Of a stretch of 64,000 nucleotides of DNA, positions 18,620 to 27,093 are shown piece by piece. A program made the position numbers and the translations under genes. The stretch's first letter is position 1. Each line of letters starts with the position of its first letter. The notes under the pieces are model-generated. The model saw only the letters and a program-made list of their open reading frames with translations. It had not been told where the DNA came from and searched no databases. Source of the DNA: GCA-2709075 sp038146865 (GTDB lineage Bacteria; Pseudomonadota; Alphaproteobacteria; MPNO01; UBA2964); the NCBI GenBank assembly GCA_038146865.1, contig JAYQSL010000002.1:62001-126000 (forward strand). The letters run 5' to 3'.

Positions 18620-19109
18620 TAATATAATAGCCCTTTATCCAGGCACGTTCGATCCGGTGACCAATGGCCACCTGGATATCATTCAAAGGGCAGCTCGAAT
18701 GTTTGATTGTTTGGTTGTTGGTGTAGCCATGAATGCAGGCAAAAGTCCGCTCTTTACCATAGAAGACCGTGTCTCAATGATAAGATCAGAACTTGCGGAA
18801 CTAGAACAGGACCCAGAAAAAATTATTGTCGAGGGTTTTGACTCTCTTTTAGTTAGCTTTGCCAAAGAGAAAAAAGCCACAGTAATTATACGAGGATTGA
18901 GGGCTGTATCTGATTTTGACTATGAATTTCAAATGGCTAGCATGAATGCTCAAATTGCTCCGGATATAGAAACAGTCTGTTTGATGGCCTCTGACAAACA
19001 TCAATTTATAGCTTCGAGTCTTGTAAAAGAAATTGCAAAATTAAATGGGGATGTTTCTAAATTCGTTTCACCAGGAGTACTGGAGAAATTAAAGGAAAAA
19101 GTAATATAA
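18612..19109 (+). CDS. coaD: Phosphopantetheine adenylyltransferase
   Basis: The start is ATG 18612, overlapping the gyrA stop by 8 bases; the longer in-frame option at 18543 lies wholly inside gyrA and lacks homology. The 165-residue product has the nucleotidyltransferase signature YPGTFDPVTNGHLDII (T/HxGH type), RGLRAVSDFDYEFQMA, and the C-terminal SSLVKEIAKLNGDVSKFV. CoaD transfers AMP to 4'-phosphopantetheine, the penultimate step of coenzyme A synthesis. The overlap indicates translational coupling with gyrA. Confidence 0.96.
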   Translation: MSNNIIALYPGTFDPVTNGHLDIIQRAARMFDCLVVGVAMNAGKSPLFTIEDRVSMIRSELAELEQDPEKIIVEGFDSLLVSFAKEKKATVIIRGLRAVSDFDYEFQMASMNAQIAPDIETVCLMASDKHQFIASSLVKEIAKLNGDVSKFVSPGVLEKLKEKVI

Positions 19110-19205
19110 CGTCGAACAGATTAATTTTATTTTGGGTTTTTGATAGTTTTAATAAACATCTATTGACGTAATTTCACCCCATATTTATTGTGCAGCAAAA
19201 ATCGG

Positions 19206-19282
19206 GCGCCCGTAGCTCAGCCCGGTAGAGCAGCGGACTTTTAATCCGTTGGTCGTAGGTTCGAATCCTACCGGGCGCACCA
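19206..19282 (+). tRNA. tRNA-Lys (anticodon UUU)
   Basis: A complete 77-base cloverleaf with encoded CCA. The acceptor stem is GCGCCCG/CGGGCGC, the D arm GCTC...GAGC, the anticodon stem GCGGA/TCCGT, and the T arm GTAGG-TTCGAAT-CCTAC. The anticodon loop CTTTTAA gives anticodon TTT at 19240-19242, reading lysine codons. It stands alone between coaD and phoR. Confidence 0.97.
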
Positions 19283-19494
19283 CTTCTTATCCAAAAACAT
19301 CGGCGGAGCGTTTCGATAGTGGCTTGCGCCTATTTCGCTTCCTATTTTATCAAATAATCATCTGATTATGGCTCTCAAAATTCTGATCCACCTGAAGATC
19401 TAAAAATATCCTCAGGAGACTTTGCAATTTTAAGAAAGATTCAGCTAAGCTTGGAAATTTAAAAGAAGTTTTTTCAATTGCGATCGGAGTTCTA

Positions 19495-20545
19495 ATGGAT
19501 AACGTGGAATTGGAGATCTTAGATCTTATTAACGATCCTGTAATAATCATAGACTCTAAAAGAACGCTTCGCTTTATCAACCAGGCGGGGAAAACGATCT
19601 TTCCTGGTAAGAAACCTGATGACGACTTGGTTTCGGCTATTAGAGATCCCGGGGCATTAAAAGCCGTGGATCAAATTCTAAAAGATGAAGAGCGCGAGGT
19701 TAGAGGTCGCCTCACTTTGAGCGCTCCCGTTGAACAACATTTTGATTTCAAGGTTTCCTTATTGCCTGACAGCGTAGGTCAATTAGGTAAAGCCATTATG
19801 CTTTTACATGATATTACAAGAGTTTTAGACGCAGAAGAGTTTCGTTCCGCATTCATAGGGGATTTATCCCACGAACTACGTTCGCCATTGTCCTCTTTAA
19901 CAGGTTTTATTGAAACTTTACAAGGGCCAGCGAGAGATGATGAAAATGCAAGGGCTCATTTTTTACAATTAATGGAAAATGAAGCATTTCGGATGAAAAA
20001 TTTAATAGATGACCTGTTGTCTCTATCCCAATTGGAAGCTGAAGAGCATATTCGACCCTCTGAAAGAGTTGATCTATTTAGCCTCGCCTTCTTCTGTAAT
20101 ACTTATTGGGAAACAAAAAGCCTTAAAGAGAAATATGGAAATCAGACTGAACACAGAAAATGGGGTTCCGTCTGTCTTAGGTGATGGTGATGAGCTGAGA
20201 AGAGTAATCAGGAACCTTGTCGATAATGCTATCTCTTACGGGGAAGAAGGTTCAATTATTGAAGTTTCAATCAATACGATTGACCTTGTTTATCCTGCTA
20301 ATGTGCCTGGAGTTTCTTTATCTGTTCATAACAAAGGTGCAGTAATAGAACAGACCGATATTCCCAGGCTAACAGAACGCTTTTATAGAACGGACAAGGC
20401 CCGCTCCCGAGAAACCGGAGGAACAGGGTTAGGATTAGCAATTGTAAAACATGCGATAAATCGACATCGTGGTGACCTGAAAATTGAAAGTGATGAAATA
20501 AAGGGAACGACTTTTACTTTTTCCATTCCTGCTTCTACTCAATAA
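19495..20545 (+). CDS. phoR: Phosphate regulon sensor histidine kinase PhoR, interrupted by one frameshift
   Basis: Two overlapping frames together make one histidine kinase of about 350 residues. The first (19495-20184) holds a PAS-like domain and the HisKA box SHELRSPLSSLTGF with the phospho-acceptor His126. The second, entered near 20084-20096, holds the HATPase domain: NLVDNAISYG (N box), FYRTDKARSRETGGTGLGLAIVKH (F and G boxes, positions 20383-20454). One extra base in TCGCCTTCTTCTG explains the break. No membrane helix is visible before the PAS domain, unlike most PhoR proteins, so it may be soluble and signal through PstSCAB-PhoU. GGAG lies 7 bases before the ATG. It heads the phoR-pst-phoU-phoB cluster. 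Confidence 0.85.
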
Positions 20546-20567
20546 ATCTAAAAAAGCGATCCTCTAC

Positions 20568-20602
20568 TTTGTAACAAAACTGTAACCCAACGGTAACAAT
20601 TT
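20568..20602 (+). promoter_or_regulatory. Pho box (PhoB-binding site) upstream of pstS
   Basis: Three direct repeats with exact 11-base periodicity begin at 20570 (TGTAACAAAAC), 20581 (TGTAACCCAAC) and 20592 (GGTAACAATTT). PhoB binds 11-base direct repeats of the CTGTMAY type in other Proteobacteria, and the site lies 70-100 bases before the pstS start. A phoB gene is encoded in the same cluster. Binding has not been shown, but position and periodicity fit well. Confidence 0.82.
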
Positions 20603-20673
20603 AGACTTCCTTTCTCAGTAGAAGGTATTTGCGCTCAGTGGGGGCGCCGATTTTACTGATAGAGGACTGTTTA

Positions 20674-21702
20674 ATGCAAAAAAAGACCATTCTGCTGGCG
20701 GGTTTGATGCTTTCGCTAGCGTCAAGCGCTAATGCTAGAGACCAAATTAGAATTGTTGGTTCTTCAACCGTGTTTCCATTTTCTTCTGCGGTAGCAGAAA
20801 CTTTTGGAAAATCTACTAGTTTCAAAACCCCTATTGTTGAGAGCACCGGTTCCGGTGGCGGTTTAAAACTTTTCTGCAGTGGCATTGGGGTGAAGCACCC
20901 AGATATCACAAATGCGTCACGACGGATCAAGTCTTCAGAGGTTAAACGTTGCGCAAAGAATGGCGTAAAAGATATTGTGGAGATGAAGGTTGGTTATGAC
21001 GGAATTGTTATAGCAAACTCTAAAAAATCTCCTCAGATGAAACTTACGAGAAAACAAGTTTGGCTTGCTCTTGCCAAAGATGTTCCTTCTTCTGATGGAA
21101 AAATGGTTCCAAACCCCTACAAGACTTGGGCAGACATTGACTCATCATTACCTAATAACCGTATAGAGGTTTTAGGCCCTCCTCCCACGTCTGGCACACG
21201 AGATGCTTTTGTTGAGCTGGCTATGGAGGGTGGATGCAAGAAGTTTTCCGCCATCAAGGCAATGAGAAAAACTAACAAAAAGAAATATAAGGCTATTTGT
21301 CACTCTATTAGAGAAGATGGAGCATTTATTGAAGCCGGTGAGAATGACAATCTCATAGTTCAGAAGCTAAATGCTAATCCGAAAGCATTTGGTATTTTTG
21401 GGTATAGCTTCCTAGATCAGAATTCTGACAGTCTCCAAGGCAGTTTGATGGACGGCGTAGCCCCTGAATTTGAATTGATTGCTAACGGAAAATATCCAGT
21501 TTCCAGAGCGCTGTTTTTCTATGTAAAGAAAGCTCACGTGGGTGTTGTTCCTGGAATTCAGGAATTCCTTAATGCGTTTGCCAGCGACAAGGCTTGGGGC
21601 CCAGAAGGTTATTTGGCGGAAAAAGGACTAATCCCAATGCAAGATGCAGAGAGGAAGGCCTGGGCCAACACTGCGCAAAACCTCAACAATCTCTCTATGT
21701 AG
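20674..21702 (+). CDS. pstS: Phosphate ABC transporter substrate-binding protein PstS
   Basis: The ATG at 20674, preceded by AGAGGA, opens with a signal peptide (basic MQKK, hydrophobic core, cleavage near ANA-RD). The mature domain begins DQIRIVGSSTVFPFSSAVAE, has ESTGSGGGLKLFCSG and GPPPTSGTRDAF, which match the phosphate-coordinating loops of the PstS-like family. It is a 342-residue periplasmic protein that captures phosphate for PstCAB. An alternative start 45 bases upstream would spoil the signal peptide. Expression is probably driven by PhoB through the Pho box directly upstream. Confidence 0.94.
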   Translation: MQKKTILLAGLMLSLASSANARDQIRIVGSSTVFPFSSAVAETFGKSTSFKTPIVESTGSGGGLKLFCSGIGVKHPDITNASRRIKSSEVKRCAKNGVKDIVEMKVGYDGIVIANSKKSPQMKLTRKQVWLALAKDVPSSDGKMVPNPYKTWADIDSSLPNNRIEVLGPPPTSGTRDAFVELAMEGGCKKFSAIKAMRKTNKKKYKAICHSIREDGAFIEAGENDNLIVQKLNANPKAFGIFGYSFLDQNSDSLQGSLMDGVAPEFELIANGKYPVSRALFFYVKKAHVGVVPGIQEFLNAFASDKAWGPEGYLAEKGLIPMQDAERKAWANTAQNLNNLSM

Positions 21703-21739
21703 ACTGTTAAGTAGCCTTAAAGAAATGTATTAAACAGCT

Positions 21740-22654
21740 ATGAGGCTTTTAACCCACAAAATGGCACTGGCGCTGATGTTCACCGCCAGTGCCATAGCGG
21801 TTTTTGTAACGATCGGCATATTTGCTTCGTTGTTATTTGAAACTTTTCGTTTTTTTCAAAAAGTACCGTTTTTTGACTTTTTGTTTGGCCTTAATTGGAG
21901 CCCGCAAACGGCACTAAGAGCGGACCAAGTCGGGGCATCAGGTGCATTCGGAGTTGCGCCACTCATTTTGGGGACCTTGTTAATAAGTTTTATCGCGATG
22001 GTCGTAGCCACGCCACTCGGTTTATTCTCAGCGATATACTTATCTGAATACGCCGCCCCAAAGGTGAGAGATACAATCAAACCAACGTTAGAAGTTTTAG
22101 CGGGAATTCCCACAGTAGTTTATGGATTTTTTGCTGCAATTCTTCTCGCGCCTCTTTTTAGGAATATGGGGGAATTTGGGGGCTTTTACGTCTCCTCAGA
22201 GAGTGCAATGGCGGCTGGGGTCGCAATGGGGATTATGATTCTTCCTCTTGTGTCCTCACTCACGGATGACTGTATGACAGCAGTCCCTTTAGCTCTGAGA
22301 GAAGCCTCTTACGGGCTTGGAGCAACTCAGGCGGAGACCATACAAAAAGTAATTTTACCAGCAGCACTTCCAGGAATTGCGGGTAGTCTTTTACTGGCAA
22401 CATCACGTGCGATCGGGGAGACCATGATCGTTGTTATGGCCGCTGGTTTAGCGGCAAATCTTACGGTCAATCCCTTTGAGGCTGTGACAACAGTTACGGT
22501 TCAAATAGTAACGCTACTGACGGGCGATCAGGAATTTGATAGCGCAAAAACCCTCGCGGCTTTTGCTCTCGGTATCTCATTATTTTTAGTGACATTAGTC
22601 CTTAATGTTATTGCCTTAAAAATTGTCCGCGCCTACAGAGAAAAATATGATTGA
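21740..22654 (+). CDS. pstC: Phosphate ABC transporter permease PstC
   Basis: A 304-residue inner-membrane permease with about six helices. Diagnostic segments are ATPLGLFSAIYLSEYA, LEVLAGIPTVVYGFFA, and the cytoplasmic EAA loop with REASYGLGATQAETIQKVILPAALPGI that contacts the PstB ATPase; RAIGETMIVVMAAG follows. It lies 37 bases after pstS and overlaps pstA by 8 bases. PstC pairs with PstA to form the phosphate channel. Confidence 0.95.
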   Translation: MRLLTHKMALALMFTASAIAVFVTIGIFASLLFETFRFFQKVPFFDFLFGLNWSPQTALRADQVGASGAFGVAPLILGTLLISFIAMVVATPLGLFSAIYLSEYAAPKVRDTIKPTLEVLAGIPTVVYGFFAAILLAPLFRNMGEFGGFYVSSESAMAAGVAMGIMILPLVSSLTDDCMTAVPLALREASYGLGATQAETIQKVILPAALPGIAGSLLLATSRAIGETMIVVMAAGLAANLTVNPFEAVTTVTVQIVTLLTGDQEFDSAKTLAAFALGISLFLVTLVLNVIALKIVRAYREKYD

Positions 22655-23942
22655 GAAAATGACTATTTCTGACACGGCTACAAAGGTCGAGAAAAGCCTG
22701 AAGAAACGCAGAAGAGCGCAATGGCGTCACAGGCAATATGGAATATTAGCGATTTCACTCGGTATGTTCGCACTCTTGGCATTACTGGTCTCCGTACTCG
22801 GTCGAGGCCTCCCAGCATTCCAGCAAGCAGTATTAAATTTAGAAATTAAAACTGACGCTGCTTCCCTGGGTGTCGAGTCATTGGAGGACAAAAAATTATT
22901 CAATACTGCAAATTTTCAATTACCGATTAGACTTGCATTAAGAGGCTTGTTTCCGCAGGCCCGTTCCCGATTTGAAAGACGGTCTCTAAATAAATTGGTC
23001 TCAACTGGCGCGGGTTTTAAATTAAGAGAAATTCTAAAAAGCAATCCAAGTCTTCTTGGGAAAACCTTCAAAGTTGAAGTTCCTGCATCGGATGACGTGA
23101 GTGCTTATATAAAGGGTACTGTAAAGTCTAACTCAGATGGCAAAGCAGGTAAGCTAAACCGCCAGCAAGTCAAATGGACGGATACGCTCCTTGAACAGGG
23201 AAGTCTGAAGCTCGTTTTTAACAGTTCTTTTTTTCGAACTGCCGATTCAAGGGAACCGGAATTAGCGGGGATTTTGGGAGCAATTGTAGGGTCTGCATTA
23301 TCCTTATTAGTATGTTTGGTAATATCATTCCCAATCGGCGTGTTAGCTGCCATTCATTTGGAAGAGTTTGCTAGGCCCAGTAAAATTACTGATTTTATTG
23401 AAGTAAATATTAATAACCTAGCGGCTGTTCCTTCAATCGTTTTCGGGCTCCTTGGTTTAGCTGTTTTTTTGAATTGGTTTGGGATGCCGAGATCCGCGCC
23501 GTTAGTTGGAGGATTAGTCCTCTCGCTGATGACCCTGCCAACAATCATTATTGCCGCGAGAGCAGCCTTGAAATCGGTACCTGTTTCTATCAGAGATGCC
23601 GCTCTTGCAGTTGGAGCCAGTCCGTTACAGGCGTGTTTCCATCATGTCGTTCCTCTGGCAATGCCAGGTATGCTGACCGGAAGTATTTTAGGAATGGCAC
23701 GAGCCCTCGGGGAAACAGCGCCACTTTTGATGATTGGAATGGTCGCGTTTATCGCCGATGTTCCCTCGGGGATTACAGATCCGGCCACAGCGTTGCCAGT
23801 CCAGGTGTATCTTTGGGCAGATAGTCCGGAGCGGGCTTTTGCAGAGAAAACAGCAGCCGCAATATTGGTGCTTTTAGTATTCCTTTTAATCATGAATCTA
23901 ACAGCCATCATATTAAGGAAGAAATTTGAGGTACGATATTAA
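22647..23942 (+). CDS. pstA: Phosphate ABC transporter permease PstA with long N-terminal extension
   Basis: The ATG at 22647 overlaps the pstC stop (ATGATTGA), giving 431 residues. A basic cytoplasmic start (EKSLKKRRRAQWRHRQYG) precedes the first helix, then a ~150-residue non-membrane region, then the permease core with LEEFARPSKITDF, NLAAVPSIVFGLLGLAVF and the EAA loop DAALAVGASPLQACFHHVVP. Typical PstA proteins have about 280 residues; the extra domain resembles the DUF3333-type extension found in some Alphaproteobacteria. It likely faces the periplasm between helix 1 and the core. Confidence 0.92.
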   Translation: MIEKMTISDTATKVEKSLKKRRRAQWRHRQYGILAISLGMFALLALLVSVLGRGLPAFQQAVLNLEIKTDAASLGVESLEDKKLFNTANFQLPIRLALRGLFPQARSRFERRSLNKLVSTGAGFKLREILKSNPSLLGKTFKVEVPASDDVSAYIKGTVKSNSDGKAGKLNRQQVKWTDTLLEQGSLKLVFNSSFFRTADSREPELAGILGAIVGSALSLLVCLVISFPIGVLAAIHLEEFARPSKITDFIEVNINNLAAVPSIVFGLLGLAVFLNWFGMPRSAPLVGGLVLSLMTLPTIIIAARAALKSVPVSIRDAALAVGASPLQACFHHVVPLAMPGMLTGSILGMARALGETAPLLMIGMVAFIADVPSGITDPATALPVQVYLWADSPERAFAEKTAAAILVLLVFLLIMNLTAIILRKKFEVRY

Positions 23943-23997
23943 CCGTTTATGGAGGTGCATCGCGCCGCACTATAGGCGAGCGAGATGATAATTAATT

Positions 23998-24822
23998 ATG
24001 AATACTAATGAAAAGAACCTGGTCTCTGGCGTAAGGATTTCCAAACCCAATAGAGAAGAACAGAGAGCCGTCAAGGTATCTGCTCAAGCTGTAAATGTTC
24101 ACTATGGAGATAAACAAGCCCTCACAAACGTTTCCCTTAATATCTACAAAGGTATGGTTACTTCCTTAATTGGACCTTCGGGCTGCGGAAAATCGACCTT
24201 TTTAAGGTGCTTGAACCGTATGAATGATGTCATTGACGGCTGCCGTGTCTCGGGAGAAATACTTCTTGATGGAGAAGATATATATGACCGGCATATGGAT
24301 GTTGTAAGTCTCCGCGCCAGGGTTGGAATGGTTTTTCAAAAGCCAAATCCGTTTCCAAAATCGATCTATGATAACGTTGCTTACGGTCCCCGCATCCATC
24401 ATCTGACATCCTCAAAAGAGGAACTAGACGAAGTAGTGAGAACCTCTTTGCAAAGAGCAGGTTTACTCGATGAGGTAAGAGATCGAATGGAGGCCCCAGG
24501 AACAGCTCTTTCTGGTGGGCAACAACAAAGATTATGCATCGCAAGGGCGATAGCAGTGGATCCTGAAATTGTGCTTATGGATGAACCATGTTCGGCCCTT
24601 GATCCCATTGCTACAGCCAGGATTGAAGAACTGATTGATGAGCTTAGCGAAAATTATACGATCATCATTGTTACCCATTCGATGCAGCAGGCGGCAAGAG
24701 TATCAGACGTCACTGCATTCTTTCACCTGGGAGAGATAGTCGAAGTCGGTGACACCGAAGAAATCTTTCGTGCACCTTCAGATGAGAGGACCAAAGCTTA
24801 TATCACTGGAAGGATTGGATAA
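23998..24822 (+). CDS. pstB: Phosphate ABC transporter ATP-binding protein PstB
   Basis: A 274-residue ATPase with Walker A GPSGCGKST at residues 59-67, the Q-loop VGMVFQKPNPFPKS typical of PstB, signature LSGGQQQRLCIARA, and Walker B VLMDEPCSALDPIA. It powers the PstCA channel from the cytoplasmic side. It follows pstA by 55 bases and precedes phoU by 10. Confidence 0.97.
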   Translation: MNTNEKNLVSGVRISKPNREEQRAVKVSAQAVNVHYGDKQALTNVSLNIYKGMVTSLIGPSGCGKSTFLRCLNRMNDVIDGCRVSGEILLDGEDIYDRHMDVVSLRARVGMVFQKPNPFPKSIYDNVAYGPRIHHLTSSKEELDEVVRTSLQRAGLLDEVRDRMEAPGTALSGGQQQRLCIARAIAVDPEIVLMDEPCSALDPIATARIEELIDELSENYTIIIVTHSMQQAARVSDVTAFFHLGEIVEVGDTEEIFRAPSDERTKAYITGRIG

Positions 24823-24832
24823 GGAGCGGAGT

Positions 24833-25552
24833 ATGAATACCACGCACATCGTCAAATCTTACGAGGAAGAATTATCAAAATTAGATAACTTAGTTGCGGA
24901 GATGGGTGGTCTCGTCGAACTGCAGCTCGCTCAGGCGACAAAGGCTTTAGTTACGCGAGATTTAGCAGGTGCAGAGGAAGTTGTGTCTAGAGATGTCGAG
25001 GTTGATCAGCTCGAGCGCAACATCGACGATCTAGCATTACGTATTATGGTTCTTCGCCAACCTCTCGCTGATGATTTGCGGAGTGTTATATGCGCATTAA
25101 AAACAGCCAGTGATCTTGAGAGAATAGGGGACTACGTCAGGAATATCGCGAATAGGACGACTGTTTTAACAAAATTTCACTCAGTTTCAGAGACTTCCCA
25201 TATGATCGAGAGGATGGCTAAAATTGTCCAAACGATGATTAAAAATGTTTTAGATGCTTATATCTCCCGAAATGCAGAGCTTGCTAATCAGGTAAGAGAG
25301 AAGGATCAAGAAGTTGATCAGCTCCATAATAGCTTGTTCAGGGAACTTCTAACCTACATGGCAGAAGATCATCGAGCCATCACGTCGTGTACTCATATGC
25401 TCTTCATTGCCAAGAATATTGAAAGAATTGGAGACCATGTTACCGACGTTGCTGAGCATGTCCATATGATGGTCGTTGGCGAGCCCGTGGAGCCGGGAAG
25501 ACCTAAATATGACAAAACGAGTACCACAGCGATTGAAGGCTCAACAGCATAA
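24833..25552 (+). CDS. phoU: Phosphate signalling regulator PhoU
   Basis: The ATG at 24833 is preceded by AAGGAGCGGA; the longer frame from 24749 lies inside pstB. The 239-residue product is all-helical with two PhoU repeats, each carrying the acidic metal-binding pattern: ALKTASDLERIGDYVRNIA in the first and MLFIAKNIERIGDHVTDVAEH in the second. PhoU passes the state of the Pst transporter to PhoR and represses the Pho regulon when phosphate is plentiful. Confidence 0.95.
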   Translation: MNTTHIVKSYEEELSKLDNLVAEMGGLVELQLAQATKALVTRDLAGAEEVVSRDVEVDQLERNIDDLALRIMVLRQPLADDLRSVICALKTASDLERIGDYVRNIANRTTVLTKFHSVSETSHMIERMAKIVQTMIKNVLDAYISRNAELANQVREKDQEVDQLHNSLFRELLTYMAEDHRAITSCTHMLFIAKNIERIGDHVTDVAEHVHMMVVGEPVEPGRPKYDKTSTTAIEGSTA

Positions 25553-25564
25553 AAGGCTGGTAAA

Positions 25565-26260
25565 ATGAAATCTCATATACTGGTGGTCGAGGATGAAAAG
25601 CCTCAGATAGAGCTTTTGAAGTATAACCTTGAGCATGCAGGATTTTCAGTAACTTTTTCCCAAGATGGTGATGAGGCTATCTCAGCTGTAGAGTTTGAAG
25701 AACCTGATCTAGTCGTTCTGGATTGGATGCTTCCTGGTATTTCCGGAATAGAAATTTGTCGCCAACTTCGTGCCAAAGCCGAATTTCGAGTGTTACCGAT
25801 AATTATGGTTACTGCGAAAGGGGAAGAAGCGGATAGGGTCCGAGGTCTGGAGACTGGGGCAGATGATTACCTGGTAAAGCCATACTCGCCAGCTGAATTA
25901 ATTGCTCGCATTAAAGGGTTGTTGCGTCGTTCTAATCCAGCAACCGTGTCAGAATTATTAGAGTTTGAGGATATCACCGTAAATCTTTCGGAACATAAAG
26001 TAAAAAGGAATGGAATAGCGGTTAAGCTCTCACCCACTGAATATAAATTGTTAGTGACTATGATAGAGAGGCCGGGTCGCGTTTTTACACGCGAAAATCT
26101 TCTAGACCGTGTTTGGGGCCGTGAAATTTATGTTGAAAATAGAAGTGTCGATGTGGCAATTAGACGCCTAAGAAGTGCCTTAAACAAACACTCTGAGAAA
26201 AACTTAATTAGAACTGTCAGAGGCGCAGGATACGCTCTCGATCTAGAGGCGGAACCCTAG
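25565..26260 (+). CDS. phoB: Phosphate regulon response regulator PhoB
   Basis: A 231-residue OmpR-family regulator. The receiver domain has acidic residues in VVEDEKP, phospho-acceptor Asp53 in LVVLDWMLPG, and Lys in DDYLVKPYSP. The winged-helix domain includes LSPTEYKLLVTMIERPGRVFTRENLLDRVW and ends RTVRGAGYAL. PhoR phosphorylates it under phosphate limitation, and it then binds Pho boxes such as the one before pstS. It is the last gene of the cluster, converging with blh. Confidence 0.95.
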   Translation: MKSHILVVEDEKPQIELLKYNLEHAGFSVTFSQDGDEAISAVEFEEPDLVVLDWMLPGISGIEICRQLRAKAEFRVLPIIMVTAKGEEADRVRGLETGADDYLVKPYSPAELIARIKGLLRRSNPATVSELLEFEDITVNLSEHKVKRNGIAVKLSPTEYKLLVTMIERPGRVFTRENLLDRVWGREIYVENRSVDVAIRRLRSALNKHSEKNLIRTVRGAGYALDLEAEP

Positions 26261-26319
26261 AGCATTTCCCTTCCATATTTTTAAGAAAATATTATTCGAT
26301 AATGCCGCAGTACTAAGCG

Positions 26320-27087
26320 TTAACAGTCTTGTTTTCGTTTTATCAAATAAAGAGAAATCATGTGCGGCACGGTCAATGCTGCAAGGCCAATAAAAATTGT
26401 TTGGGTAACTCTATTCTCGAAAGAGCCGCCTCCGATTGTCGAGTAATAAATAAATAACAAAATAAATGCCAGCAGTGTGTTAAATAGAATCCGCGTTAAA
26501 ATTTCTGACCTTGAAGCCGTTGTTAGCTTGCTGAAAGCCCAATGAAAATGATGGACGCTATGAAAAAAGGTGAAGTAAACCGCAAAGTAAAATAATGGCT
26601 TAAGAAAATACCCAAGGGTAACGATAATTAACAATTCCAATAATCCTTTGTTATTGATTTGCGAAACCGATCCCAAGCACAAAATTATTGAAATAGCACC
26701 AACTAGTTTTAGACCTAGAACAAATAAATCTGCGGGTAACCCTAGCAACAGCAATGAGAGTATCTCTGATGTTGCGTTTGGATGGAACCATGCTGGCACT
26801 GCGAGAATTATCAACCCAAAGCGTAATTCATATATGGAGTCGTTATGGTCTTGAGAAAAATGCTGAGCAGAAATCAGTAGAAAAATGATAAGTGAAATCG
26901 TTGGAAAGTAGATCCAGACTGCCACTACTGTAATCGCCAATAAAATGTAACCCACATAAAATAGTGCAAGATCGGCTCTGCTCTTTAACAGACCAGCTTG
27001 CCGGGCTAACAAATCATCAAGTGATCCATGGCTGATGCCTATCAACAAGACGATAAAAACCAACGGATAAAATACTTGTTCAAGCAT
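26320..27087 (-). CDS. blh: Beta-carotene 15,15'-dioxygenase, Brp/Blh family
   Basis: A 255-residue membrane protein with many hydrophobic helices and the conserved His-containing segments ISHGSLDDLLA near the N-terminus, SAQHFSQDHNDS in the middle, and FFHSVHHFHWAFS later; these His residues bind iron in the family. Blh cleaves beta-carotene symmetrically to two retinals, the rhodopsin chromophore. It is the last gene of the proteorhodopsin-carotenoid operon, 6 bases after crtY. Confidence 0.93.
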   Translation of the reverse strand: MLEQVFYPLVFIVLLIGISHGSLDDLLARQAGLLKSRADLALFYVGYILLAITVVAVWIYFPTISLIIFLLISAQHFSQDHNDSIYELRFGLIILAVPAWFHPNATSEILSLLLLGLPADLFVLGLKLVGAISIILCLGSVSQINNKGLLELLIIVTLGYFLKPLFYFAVYFTFFHSVHHFHWAFSKLTTASRSEILTRILFNTLLAFILLFIYYSTIGGGSFENRVTQTIFIGLAALTVPHMISLYLIKRKQDC

Positions 27088-27093
27088 AGAGGA

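Noticed and set aside
26261..26319. Possible terminator between phoB and blh
   Set aside because: Only a weak AT-only inverted repeat (ATATTTT/AAAATAT) is present; it is too unstable to call.
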